A stretch of 64,000 nt of DNA from Odiellus spinosus (Eukaryota > Arthropoda > Arachnida > Opiliones > Phalangiidae): contig OY987232.1 in NCBI GenBank assembly GCA_963920705.1, positions 18,141,942 to 18,205,941 on the forward strand, read 5' to 3'. The notes beneath the pieces are model-generated. The model was given only the letters and a program-made list of their open reading frames with translations. It made no database searches and had not been told where the DNA came from. Shown here piece by piece: positions 1 through 12,400 of this stretch (position 1 is the first letter of the stretch; every line of letters starts with the position of its first letter). Position numbers and translations under genes: made by a program.

Positions 1-3000
1 ACCCAAAACGTAAAGTCGGACCCAAAACGAAAAGTCGGACCCAAATGTCGGACCCAAAACGTAAAGTCGGACCCAAAACGTAAAGTCGGACCCAAATGTC
101 GGACCCAAAACGTAAAGTCGGACCCAAATGTCGGACCCAAAACGTAAAGTCGGACCCAAAACGAAAAGTCGGACCCAAATGTCGGACCCAAACGTAAAGT
201 CGGACCCAAAACGTAAAGTCGGACCCAAAACGAAAAGTCGGACCCAAATGTCGGACCCAAACGTAAAGTCGGACCCAAAACGTAAAGTCGGACCCAAAAC
301 GAAAAGTCGGACCCAAATGTCGGACCCAAACGTAAAGTCGGACCCAAAACGTAAAGTCGGACCCAAAACGAAAAGTCGGACCCAAAACGTAAAGTCGGAC
401 CCAAAACGTAAAGTCGGACCCAAAACGAAAAGTCGGACCCAAATGTCGGACCCAAACGTAAAGTCGGACCCAAAACGTAAAGTCGGACCCAAAACGAAAA
501 GTCGGACCCAAATGTCGGACCCAAACGTAAAGTCGGACCCAAAACGTAAAGTCGGACCCAAAACAAAAAGTCGGACCCAAATGTCGGACCCAAACGTAAA
601 GTCGGACCCAAAACGTAAAGTCGGACCCAAATGTTGGACCCAAAACGTAAAGTCGGACCCAAAACGAAAAGTCGGAGCCAAATGTCGGACCCAAACGTAA
701 AGTCGGACCCAAAACGTAAAGTCGGACCCAAAACGAAAAGTCGGACCCAAAACGTAAAGTCGGACCCAAAACGAAAAGTCGGACCCAAATGTCGGACCCA
801 AACGTAAAGTCGGACCCAAAACGTAAAGTCGGACCCAAAACGAAAAGTCGGACCCATATGTCGGACCCCAAACGTAAAGTCGGACCCAAAACGTAAAGTC
901 GGACCCAAAACGTAAAGTCGGACCCAAAACGAAAAGTCGGACCCAAATGTCGGACCCAAACGTAAAGTCGGACCCAAAACGTAAAGTCGGACCCAAAACG
1001 AAAAGTCGGACCCAAATGTCGGACCCAAACGTAAAGTCGGACCCAAAACGTAAAGTCGGACCCAAAACGAAAAGTCGGACCCAAATGTCGGACCCAAAAC
1101 GTAAAGTCGGACCCAAAACGTAAAGTCGGACCCAAAACGAAAAGTCGGACCCAAAACGAAAAGTCGGACCCAAAACGAAAAGTCGGACCCAAAACGAAAA
1201 GTCGGACCCAAATGTCGGACCCAAACGTAAAGTCGGACCCAAAACGTAAAGTCGGACCCAAAACGAAAAGTCGGACCCAAATGTCGGACCCAAACGTAAA
1301 GTCGGACCCAAAACGTAAAGTCGGACCCAAATGTTGGACCCAAAACGTAAAGTCGGACCCAAAACGAAAAGTCGGACCCAAATGTCGGACCCAAACGTAA
1401 AGTCGGACCCAAAACGTAAAGTCGGACCCAAAACGAAAAGTCGGACCCAAATGTCGGACCCAAAACGTAAAGTCGGACCCAAAACGTAAAGTCGGACCCA
1501 AAACGAAAAGTCGGACCCAAATGTCGGACCCAAACGTAAAGTCGGACCCAAAACGTAAAGTCGGACCCAAAACGACAAGTCGGACCCATATGTCGGACCC
1601 CAAACGTAAAGTCGGACCCAAAACGTAAAGTCGGACCCAAAACGTAAAGTCGGACCCAAAACGAAAAGTCGGACCCAAATGTCGGACCCAAACGTAAAGT
1701 CGGACCCAAAACGTAAAGTCGGACCCAAAACGAAAAGTCGGACCCAAATGTCGGACCCAAACGTAAAGTCGGACCCAAAACGTAAAGTCGGACCCAAAAC
1801 GAAAAGTCGGACCCAAATGTCGGACCCAAAACGTAAAGTCGGACCCAAAACGTAAAGTCGGACCCAAAACGTAAAGTCGGACCCAAAACGTAAAGTCGGA
1901 CCCAAAACGAAAAGTCGGACCCAAATGTCGGACCCAAACGTAAAGTCGGACCCAAAACGTAAAGTCGGACCCAAAACGAAAAGTCGGACCCAAATGTCGG
2001 AGCCAAACGTAAAGTCGGACCCAAAACGTAAAGTCGGACCCAAAACGAAAAGTCGGACCCAAATGTCGGACCCAAAACGTAAAGTCGGACCCAAAACGTA
2101 AAGTCGGACTAAAAACGAAAAGTCGGACCCAAATGTCGGACCCAAACGTAAAGTCGGACCCAAAACGTAAAGTCGGACCCAAAACGAAAAGTCGGACCCA
2201 TATGTCGGACCCCAAACGTAAAGTCGGACCCAAAACGTAAAGTCGGACCCAAAACGTAAAGTCGGACCCAAAACGAAAAGTCGGACCCAAATGTCGGACC
2301 CAAACGTAAAGTCGGACCCAAAACGTAAAGTCGGACCCAAAACGAAAAGTCGGACCCAAATGTCGGACCCAAACGTAAAGTCGGACCCAAAACGTAAAGT
2401 CGGACCCAAATGTCGGACCCAAAACGTAAAGTCGGACCCAAAACGAAAAGTCGGACCCAAATGTCGGACCAAACGTAAAGTCGGACCCAAAACGTAAAGT
2501 CGGACCCAAAACGAAAAGTCGGACCCAAATGTCGGACCCAAATGTCGGACCCAAAACGTAAAGTCGGACCCAAAACGTAAAGTCGGACCCAAAACGAAAA
2601 GTCGGACCCATATGTCGGACCCAAAACGTAAAGTCGGACCCAAAACGTAAAGTCGGACCCAAAACGTAAAGTCGGACCCAAAACGAAAAGTCGGACCCAA
2701 ATGTCGGACCCAAAACGTAAAGTCGGACCCAAAACGTAAAGTCGGACCCAAATCGAAAAGTCGGACCCAAATGTCGGACCCAAACGTAAAGTCGGACCCA
2801 AAACGTAAAGTCGGACCCAAAACGACAAGTCGGACCCATATGTCGGACCCCAAACGTAAAGTCGGACCCAAAACGTAAAGTCGGACCCAAAACGTAAAGT
2901 CGGACCCAAAACGAAAAGTCGGACCCAAACGTAAAGTCGGACCCAAAACGTAAAGTCGGACCCAAAACGAAAAGTCGGACCCAAATGTCGGACCCAAACG

Positions 3001-4246
3001 TAAAGTCGGACCCAAAACGTAAAGTCGGACCCAAAACGAAAAGTCGGACCCAAATGTCGGACCCAAAACGTAAAGTCGGACCCAAAACGTAAAGTCGGAC
3101 CCAAAACGTAAAGTCGGACCCAAAACGTAAAGTCGGACCCAAAACGTAAAGTCGGACCCAAAACGAAAAGTCGGACCCAAATGTCGGACCCAAACGTAAA
3201 GTCGGACCCAAAACGTAAAGTCGGACCCAAAACGAAAAGTCGGACCCAAATGTCGGACCCAAACGTAAAGTCGGACCCAAAACGTAAAGTCGGACCCAAA
3301 ACGAAAAGTCGGACCCAAATGTCGGACCCAAAACGTAAAGTCGGACCCAAAACGTAAAGTCGGACCCAAAACGAAAAGTCGGACCCAAATGTCGGACCCA
3401 AACGTAAAGTCGGACCCAAAACGTAAAGTCGGACCCAAAACGAAAAGTCGGACCCAAATGTCGGACCCAAACGTAAAGTCGGACCCAAAACGTAAAGTCG
3501 GACCCAAATGTTGGACCCAAAACGTAAAGTCGGACCCAAAACGAAAAGTCGGACCCAAATGTCGGACCCAAACGTAAAGTCGGACCCAAAACGTAAAGTC
3601 GGACCCAAAACGAAAAGTCGGACCCAAATGTCGGACCCAAAACGTAAAGTCGGACCCAAAACGTAAAGTCGGACTAAAAACGAAAAGTCGGACCCAAATG
3701 TCGGACCCAAACGTAAAGTCGGACCCAAAACGTAAAGTCGGACCCAAAACGAAAAGTCGGACCCATATGTCGGACCCCAAACGTAAAGTCGGACCCAAAA
3801 CGTAAAGTCGGACCCAAAACGTAAAGTCGGACCCAAAACGAAAAGTCGGACCCAAATGTCGGACCCAAACGTAAAGTCGGACCCAAAACGTAAAGTCGGA
3901 CCCAAAACGAAAAGTCGGACCCAAATGTCGGACCCAAACGTAAAGTCGGACCCAAAACGTAAAGTCGGACCCAAAACGAAAAGTCGGACCCAAAACGAAA
4001 AGTCGGACCCATATGTCGGACCCAAAACGAAAAGTCGGACCCAAAACGTAAAGTCGGACCCAAAACGAAAAGTCGGACCCAAATGTCGGACCCAAACGTA
4101 AAGTCGGACCCAAAACGTAAAGTCGGACCCAAAACGTAAAGTCGGACCCAAAACGTAAAGTCGGACCCAAAACGAAAAGTCGGACCCAAACGAAAAGTCG
4201 GACCCAAACGTAAAATCGGACCCAAAACGAAAAGTCGGACCCAAAC
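1..4246. repeat. 18-19 bp satellite with 69 bp higher-order unit
   Basis: The whole segment is built from GTCGGACCCAAA-containing monomers. There are four kinds: a 13 bp form ending AAAT, an 18 bp form ending AAACGTAAA, a 19 bp form ending AAAACGTAAA and a 19 bp form ending AAAACGAAAA. They most often follow in the order 13+18+19+19, giving a 69 bp higher-order unit. Rare variants recur at fixed distances (a GGACTAAAAA variant at 2109 and 3674, a CCCATATG variant at 2201 and 3766, both 1565 bp apart), so blocks of over 1 kb were also duplicated. Because 69 and 57 are multiples of three, long reading frames run through both strands. I read these as by-products. The array continues past the left edge and ends in unique sequence near 4246. 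Confidence 0.97.
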
Positions 4247-5633
4247 AAAAAAGTGAGACGATATTGAAGTGTCATTGGTGTAGCTATTCTTATGGGGCTT
4301 AACCATCTTGTTTAAGTTAACTGGAATGAAAAATTGTCTATTTTTAATCAAACGGATAATATACATCAGAATTTAGTAGATTTTATCCAATTAATAAAAA
4401 TTATACGAATTCCGAGCTCTACCAATAAAAATCCACTTAAAAATTCAGTGTTTACCCTAGAAACAAAAATTCAAATTAAATTCAAATGGATCTAGTTCGG
4501 AAAACAAAAACCTAGTTTCAAAACCTTATTTGATTATAATTTAAGACAACTAGGTTTATAAAACAAGACAAACCTTGAAGAGAAAAAAAAGAAGTCTAAC
4601 TAGGTTAAAAGTTAATTATCTTTTATCATAATTAGGTCATTAGAGTATGTCTCTCACAAATAAACAAATGGTTTTGACTTAGTTAAAGTGTAACTATAAC
4701 TGAATTTAGATGAACTCCAAATGGAAATTGAGTCATATTTTCGGGTTGATCGTTAAAAAACGATTCAAAACATATATACATACGTCATAGAACAAAATTA
4801 CAGCGACAGTAAAAATATAAATTTTATAATCGCTATTTTCGAAATTATTAATAATTTTCTTCGACAATATTAAAGATAACAGTTAATTTTAAATTAATAT
4901 GTTGAATTAAAATGGGAAATTAGATTAAAGAGTTTATATTTAATAGAATTATCCCGCCATACGCTTAATTAAGTTAAAAAAAGGTTTAATATCATGATAA
5001 TATATATTTGGTCAACGTAAAAATCACGCGTTCTGTTACCCGAGTGATAATGTCACTTTCGCGCGATCTTTTTCGTAAAAGTACTTAATTAATATCTTTC
5101 GTACAAATTTAATTATCGTTAATTAGGTTTCAGAAATAAAACTACGTCACATATCGGGAAAAAAAGTTTTGTAAAAATGCCTTGTTTCATGAATATGGTT
5201 AGAGCGTAACTTTAATATTATAAAAATTCTAATATTAACGTTGTTTTGAGGTCACAATCGAGCTAAATAGATGTAGTGGAGGTTTTTTTCGGCAATTTTT
5301 GTTATGAGAGAGAGAAAGGCAATTTTAATTACAACACATTTTCCTCCCAGATAAATTTCATATGGCTTATGGAAACATTACATTTACACTCTTGTTAAGC
5401 TATAGAGACACACTTGTTCATTACGCATTATATAACAAGTTAAACACGTTGCATAGCTAAAACTACAGGCTGATGAATAAGCGCATTTACGTGGCGTTTT
5501 GATGTTAACAAAGCTCAAAATTGTTTATAAAATTATTTATTGATCAAAGAAATATGACCAAAAATGTGAGTTAATCTTTATGTTTAATTTAACTTTAACT
5601 TAATGGTAAACACGTTATATTAAATTCACGTAT
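4247..5633. other. AT-rich intergenic stretch with one dispersed repeat
   Basis: No coding exon is recognisable on either strand. Positions about 4708-4820 are a dispersed repeat that returns in the same orientation at about 18691-18812 inside an ABCB intron (shared TCATATTTTCGGGTT and a run around TTACAGCGACAGTAAAAAT). The rest is unremarkable AT-rich DNA. Confidence 0.6.
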
Positions 5634-6415
5634 GATAATCGACCCTCGAGATAGATTATCATTTGATAATCGACCCTCGCGATAGATTCCCATATGATAA
5701 TCGACCCTCAATATAAATTCCCATAAGATAGATTTCCATATGATAATCGACCCTCAATATAAATTCCCATAAGATAGATTCCCATATGATAATCGACCCT
5801 CAATATAAATTCCCATAAGATAGATTCCCATATGATAATCGACCCACGCGATAAATTCCCATATGATAATCGACCCTTCAGATAGATTCTCATATGATAA
5901 TCGACCCTTCAGATAGATTCCCATATGATAATCGACCCTTCAGATAGATTCCCATATGATAATCGACCCTTCAGATAGATTCCCATATGATAATCGACCC
6001 ACGCGATAAATTAAAATATAATAATCGACCCAAGAGATAAATTAAAACATAATAATCGACCCACGCGATAAATGAAAATATAATAATCGACCCACTTGAT
6101 ATATTAAAAATATATTTAAATTTAAATAGAAAATATTTAAAATATAATAGACCCACGTGATAGATTAAACATATTTAATATATAATAATCGACCCACGTG
6201 ATCAAATAAAATATAATAATCGACCTACGAGATAAAAATAAAATATAATAATCTACCAAGCGATAAATTAAAATATAATAATCAACCTTCGCGATAAAAT
6301 ATAATAATCGTCCCACGCGATAGATTAAAAATATTTAAAATATAATAATCGACCCACGCGATAAATTAAAATATAATAATCGATCCTCACGATAAATTCC
6401 CATATAATAATAAAA
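5634..6415. repeat. 31 bp tandem array upstream of the ABCB gene
   Basis: Units of 31 bp have the core GATAATCGACCC followed by a GATAGATT or GATAAATT block. The left half is well conserved and includes some 46 bp compound units carrying an extra ATAAGATAGATTCCC. The right half (about 6010-6415) is decayed and AT-richer. The array stops about 30 bp before the first ABCB coding exon, so it occupies the position of the promoter or of a 5' UTR intron. The short reading frames in it are repeat artefacts. Confidence 0.93.
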
Positions 6416-6445
6416 GTTTCTTTTTTTCAATTTCAGTTATTTATA

Positions 6446-9400
6446 ATGAAAAATAATATTCTGAAAAGTGAGGTCGACAAACGTGACTTTCAAGTGGAAC
6501 CAACGTTCACAAATTCCGATGATAGATACAACACTTTAAGCAGCGAAGCGCATTTGGTCAGGTACTGTGATTCATTGATAACTATTACTGGTTTATCTTC
6601 TAATTATTTTGGAAAAACAAAAAAACTCTACTATCAAATATAAAAATTTTTTTCCACAATTTTAAAACACATTTTGTACCAAATAAAATATTTTTCTGGT
6701 CTCCAAGAAATCTAAAAATTAAGTTATTGAGGTTACATTTAAAGCATACTAAATGTATATGAAAGCTATTGATAGAGAACTTTGAGCTAATTTTTATATT
6801 TTTAAGTAATTATCAGTCATAAATTATAATAAATAATGGTGCCCAATTAAGATATCAAAGGTTAGAAAAAATCATCACTAAGTGCTTAATATTTCATTGA
6901 TTCTTATATCAATTGCGTTTACCGATGGTGTAAGTAAATAATATCAATATTAGATCATTTCTTACTATTTCTCTTAATTTTGATTATGATTTGAAGTTCA
7001 TGAACAAATTACCAATTGGATTAGAGCTCGGATTAATAACTAATCTTTTATAATATATTTTAATCTCGGATAAATTTAAGTTAATATAAATCCGCAAATT
7101 CTATAAACAGAATCGTATTCAAATGCTGGATACGAATTAGACCCGGAGATAAAATTTTAATTAATAAACGAATTATCCATCAATTTATTCGAACGGATAA
7201 CGGGCCGAGTTAAAAATACGACGTTTCTCGAAATCCGTAATATAGAATGAAATATAATAATTCCATTTTGTTCATCTAAATCGAAAGGAACAATTCTAGC
7301 TTCGAGATCTCAATTTTGGGTTAAAATAGACGAAGAAACTCTTTGGTTTCAAATTGTTCGTTATCGGCGAATGAATAACTTTATAACTCGTATCAATTTC
7401 CCAATTTAACAATGAATAGGAATCGCGTTAGTTTGCCGTTACATTCGGGTATCCGTTAATATCTCGAATAAGAAATGGATATTTTAATATCCGATTGACA
7501 TTCACGATGCTCTTATTCAATTAACCAGTAACCTAGCTAGCCTAGTTCTTTCAAAACAACTAATTTTTCTATTTTCCTTACTTGTAGCATTGACGAATGT
7601 ACTATTAAGGAAAAACATAGTGTACCTTTCTTTAAATTGGTAAGTTTTAAAATTTTAAATTAAAATCATGAATAACCAAATTAATCCCAATTTATTTTTA
7701 AAATCAGTTTCGATTTGCGTCCAGAATTGATCGAGTTTTATTGGTTACAAGTTGTTCCGTCGCTGTTATTGGTGGACTCATAATTCCTATGATATTAGGA
7801 TGTTTCTCTAGCGTATTTCAAAATTTCGTCGATTTAGGCCTAGAAAGATGGGCTCCATTCAATTGCGAACAAATGGAATTTTTTCAAGGAATTTTAGACA
7901 GCGGAGGTGACTTACGTTTCGCTCTAAGGCTCTTTGGGATTAATGATACTAAAATTATGTAAGTTTAATTATTATAATTAATAATTAGAGCTTGGAATTT
8001 AATTATTAATATAATAGATCTATTGAATTAAATTCAGATATTATCCGTTTGATAAAATCTCTTTTTATCCGAGAAAATGGCAACTAATCCTAGAATATTA
8101 TCCGAGTTATTTAAAAATTGATTAATCTTCAAAAATAATAAAGCTTCTTCTGGGAATCGAACCTCGGTCTCTGCAACTACCAAGCTAGTGCGTTACCAAC
8201 TTGGCAACATTTAATCGAATGATTAAGCTTAATTAGGAGTTTAGTTTCATGACCAAAAAATGGTATGGAAAATTTTAGACCCAACTACGAGTGTCCAAAC
8301 CAGTAGCGGCGGACGGTTCTTATTTTGGGGGGGGGGACATTTTTCGTTAAAGAACTTGGAAACAAGTTGCTCAAGACCAATATACCTGATACCACGCTGA
8401 GTGAAGAGTATTGTTAGAAATTAAAAACGTCACCTAGTTTATGAATTGAAGAATTATGTGCCTTTTTTTTCTTGCTAAAGTTCAGCCTGGTAAGGTATTG
8501 TAAGATAACTCCAAACAGGTTGAAATTATAGACTGATTTTTCTTATAATTCATTGAATTCAATTATATTCTGAGATTAATCAGAGTATTGACTGAACAAT
8601 TTGGGGAGGGACACGTATATTGGTTGTCCCCACCTGGTTTAATTGAGGGGGGACAATGTCCCCATGTCCCCACCCGTTCCGCCGCCACTGGTCCAAACTT
8701 TAACCATCGATATTGGACAATCCGTTGGAGCTAGGGAAAAGTGCCCATGGACAATTTTGCTCCTTTAACTAAGCTTAACAATATATTTTAATTTATATAA
8801 GTGTCCTTTGAAATATATTTCAATTATTTTCGACAAATTCTGAGAATGATAATTTTCTTATCCATCGTTATCCGTTTTAATTCGAGTTAACTCGTTAATA
8901 GATAAAACTTCGGGCGTTTATCTTCGGATAACCCTAACACCCATTTAAATTTTATCCAAATTTACGACTTTGTATATTCACAAACAATTTATCCGAAAAT
9001 AAAATATCGGATAAAATATTAATATCAGGAGATAAATGGTTATCCGATTCAGATAACTTTCAATTTTATCTTTGCAGAAGCAGACAAATGGTTTCATTAC
9101 TAAGAGTTTTAAATATCCCTCCTGGAAAAGAAGATTCAACCGTCGAAATTCCTCTATATGCGTGAGAATTTATTTGATTTTAGATTTAACTATAATTTAT
9201 TTCTCTACAGTATATATTTATGGCGGTAGTCATTGGGTAACTCATCAAAAAGGGGTAATTATCAAACGAGCCACAAACGCTATCAGTTCGCGGTTTTCAC
9301 TTAAATTTAAATTGAAATCTTCTTTAGTTCATGACGTAATTTTGATAATTATTACGTCAGATATTAGCGAATCTCGTTTAAAAATAACTTAACTGATCAT

Positions 9401-12400
9401 TTCCGTACCTATCTCGTGTTCTATTATCGCTAGAACTTTACTTCCGGCGAATTGTAAAAAAGTCGGACGTAGTTTGTGGTATAATTTGACAATTTTAAGT
9501 TTAATTTTAATCTAGTTACGATAAGAAACGTATATTATAACAGTGTTTTACGGATAAACTCCGAGATGTCGCTACGATAGAGGTTATATTATCCTAGACC
9601 CCGTCTACGTCTGGCCTACAGCGTGCCCAACCGCTTCCGCTAGAGGTAGGGGGATAGTGGGGAAAGAGGTAATCTTAGAGCTCAATAGACAATCCCTAAC
9701 CCCAGATAAACTGCGACCCCTATTAATGAAAATCAGTGCCATCTGGTGTTTCTTAATCGTAATAAATAACCCTTTACTACCGCTTTAAAGATATAAAAAA
9801 ACAGTATAACCAGAAGTATATGAAACCCTCCTTTGAAGTCTACTACTCTAATGTTCGATATAGCGCTCCTCTCTGTATGGGTAAAATTCCCAATTTTACG
9901 AGATCGGAGGGGTCTTACTTCATACCCCACTGTCTACGGAAAATTGGAAATTCTCTCTCTCCACAAACTACGACGTTTTTTTGACGAACTCCAAGGCTGC
10001 TAGAGATATTCGCTCGACGAATTCCCGCTCCGAAAATATCTACCGTTAGGAGGCGTACGAATCACGCTTTTTGCAACTAACCCATACAGAGAGGGGTAGA
10101 CAAGACCAGATAGTAATAGACTTCAAAGGAGGGTTTCATCGGCTTCTGATGTTATCTTGTTCCATTTCAGCGATAATTTGGCTTACCCTCAAGACGTTTT
10201 GGATTCAATTCGTGACGAATTGATGTCAAGAGTGGCTAAAACTTGCTTTAAAATGTTGATACTGGCGTTGATGCAACTAGTCCTGCTTTACCTCACCGTA
10301 TCATTCGCTAACCTATCAGCCGCCAAACAAGGTTTTCGAATAAGGTCTTCGTTCCTCAGGTCAATACTCAGACAAGAAATTGCTTGGTTTGATAAAAATC
10401 ATTCAGAAAACTTTGCCGTAAATATAACCAAGTAAGACGACTGAAAATAGGCTTAGCTGGATTCATGGAGATTCTGAATTCCTACGCATCGATGGGTCAG
10501 CGACCAATGAGCAAAGTCATATCGTTAAGGTGAAAGTTCCCATAACATTTGATTGGTTGCTGACACTTCAGGATCTCCATGAATCCAGCTAAGCCTATTT
10601 TTTTCCCGAGTTAGTTTTATATTCTCCTAAACATAATTAATTCTGTTTTTCAGCTCTTTAGATGTAATCCAAGAAGGATTGGGTGAACGTTTAACATTAA
10701 CGATACATTTTGCAGCGACTGGCATATTTTGTATAGTAGGAGCATTCGTTAGTGGTTGGAGACTGAGCCTAGTCGTAACGTCATTAATGCCATTCGTTTG
10801 CCTCGCTGCGGCACTAGCTTCAAAGGTAATATCAGAAGCCGATGAAACCCTCCTTTGAAGTCTACTATTCCAATGTTCCATATAGCGCTCCTCTCTGTAT
10901 GGGTAAAATTCACAATTTTCCGAGATCGGAGGGGTCCTACTTCATACCCCCATGTCTACGGAAAATTGGAAATTCTCTCTCTCCACAAACGACGACGTTT
11001 TTTTGACGAACTCCGAGGCTGCTAGAGATATTCGCTCGACGAACTCCCGCTCCGAAAATATCTACCGTTAGGAGGCGTACGAATCGCGCCTTTTGAGAAT
11101 AACCCATACAGAGAGGGGTAGACAAGACCCGGGAGTAATAGACTTCAAATGAGGGTTTCATCGGCTTCTGGTAAAATCAGAAGTTTGATTGTTAATAGAA
11201 GCAAGAGTCTACCCATAAAAGTAGCTTAATACTATCAGAAAAGGTCCAGACAAAATAGACAAAAAAGTCATCACCCCTGTCTTGCTCGCGTGGTTTGGAC
11301 TCTTCCACGATATTTTGAGTCAGGAGAGAGGGACGAAATTTAGGCACGAATTCCGAGCTCTATTAAAATATATTTTTTTGTTGTTCAGTATCAAACCGTA
11401 TTCATTCGCAAAGAAATGGCAGGATACAGTAAAGCGGGAGGAATAGCGGAAGAAGTATTGTCTGGTATTAGGACAGTCATGGCTTATAATGGAGAAAAGA
11501 AGGAATTGGACAGATACGTAACAAATCTACGTCAAACCAAAGACAGAGGCGTCAAGGGAAGTGTCATCCTTGGTGTGGGCTATTCCATTATTTGGTTTCT
11601 AACATACGGTAGTTTCTCACTCGCTTTGTGGTACGGATCAAGATTGGTAATTGGAAGCCGTTGTGACGTAGACGAATTTACCTCAACCGAGATGCTAACA
11701 GTAAGAAAGTTATCAAGCCCTGTTCGCTCTAACTCTATCGCTACGGTCACACGAATTGATTCTTAAACTTGAATTAGGTGTTGTTACTACTCCTCAACTG
11801 CGCCATATGTATGAGTCAAACGTCACTCAATTTTGAAGCATTTACCGCGGCTAGAGGGGCAGCAACCAAGATTTTTGAAATTATAGACAGAGTAGGTTGA
11901 TTTAATGTTAATTATGCAAGTAAAAACATAAATACTAAAGCAGGGTGACCACTGAAAATTTGAAAATCCTATATAGGAAATGTCTTTGCGAAATATAGGA
12001 AAATATAGGAAGAATTTCATGTAAAATATAGGATAAAATAGGAAGAAATAAGTCTAAAATATAATGATAAAATAGGAAAATAATTAATTAAAAGTAGGAA
12101 CCATGTTTATTATTGCGTCACAACTCTCGCCACCGGTTTAAACACGGTATTAATACGATCCAATTGCTTAAATAGTATGGAATTTTACAGACTATTTTAA
12201 CTGGAAAATGTACGGTTAAGCTAAAATAATCTTATCCAGCCACGGCTGACAGTATGATTTAGAACTTTATCCTTAACTAGAGATTTTGAGTAGAAATATA
12301 GGAGAGTATAGGAATTGACATTAAATTATAGGAGAAAATAGGAAGGAGGTGAAAAAGTGGTCAACCTGTTCTCTTCATTCACCCTTTAACTATCTAATAT

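Noticed and set aside
2109-4366. Minus-strand reading frames of 711 and 230 codons, and plus-strand frames of 62-190 codons, across the left satellite
   Set aside because: They consist only of the translated 19/69 bp repeat. They stay open because the units sum to multiples of three, and have no start context, domain or splice support.
1-6415. CRISPR array
   Set aside because: Short repeats are contiguous without unique spacers, and the genome is clearly eukaryotic.
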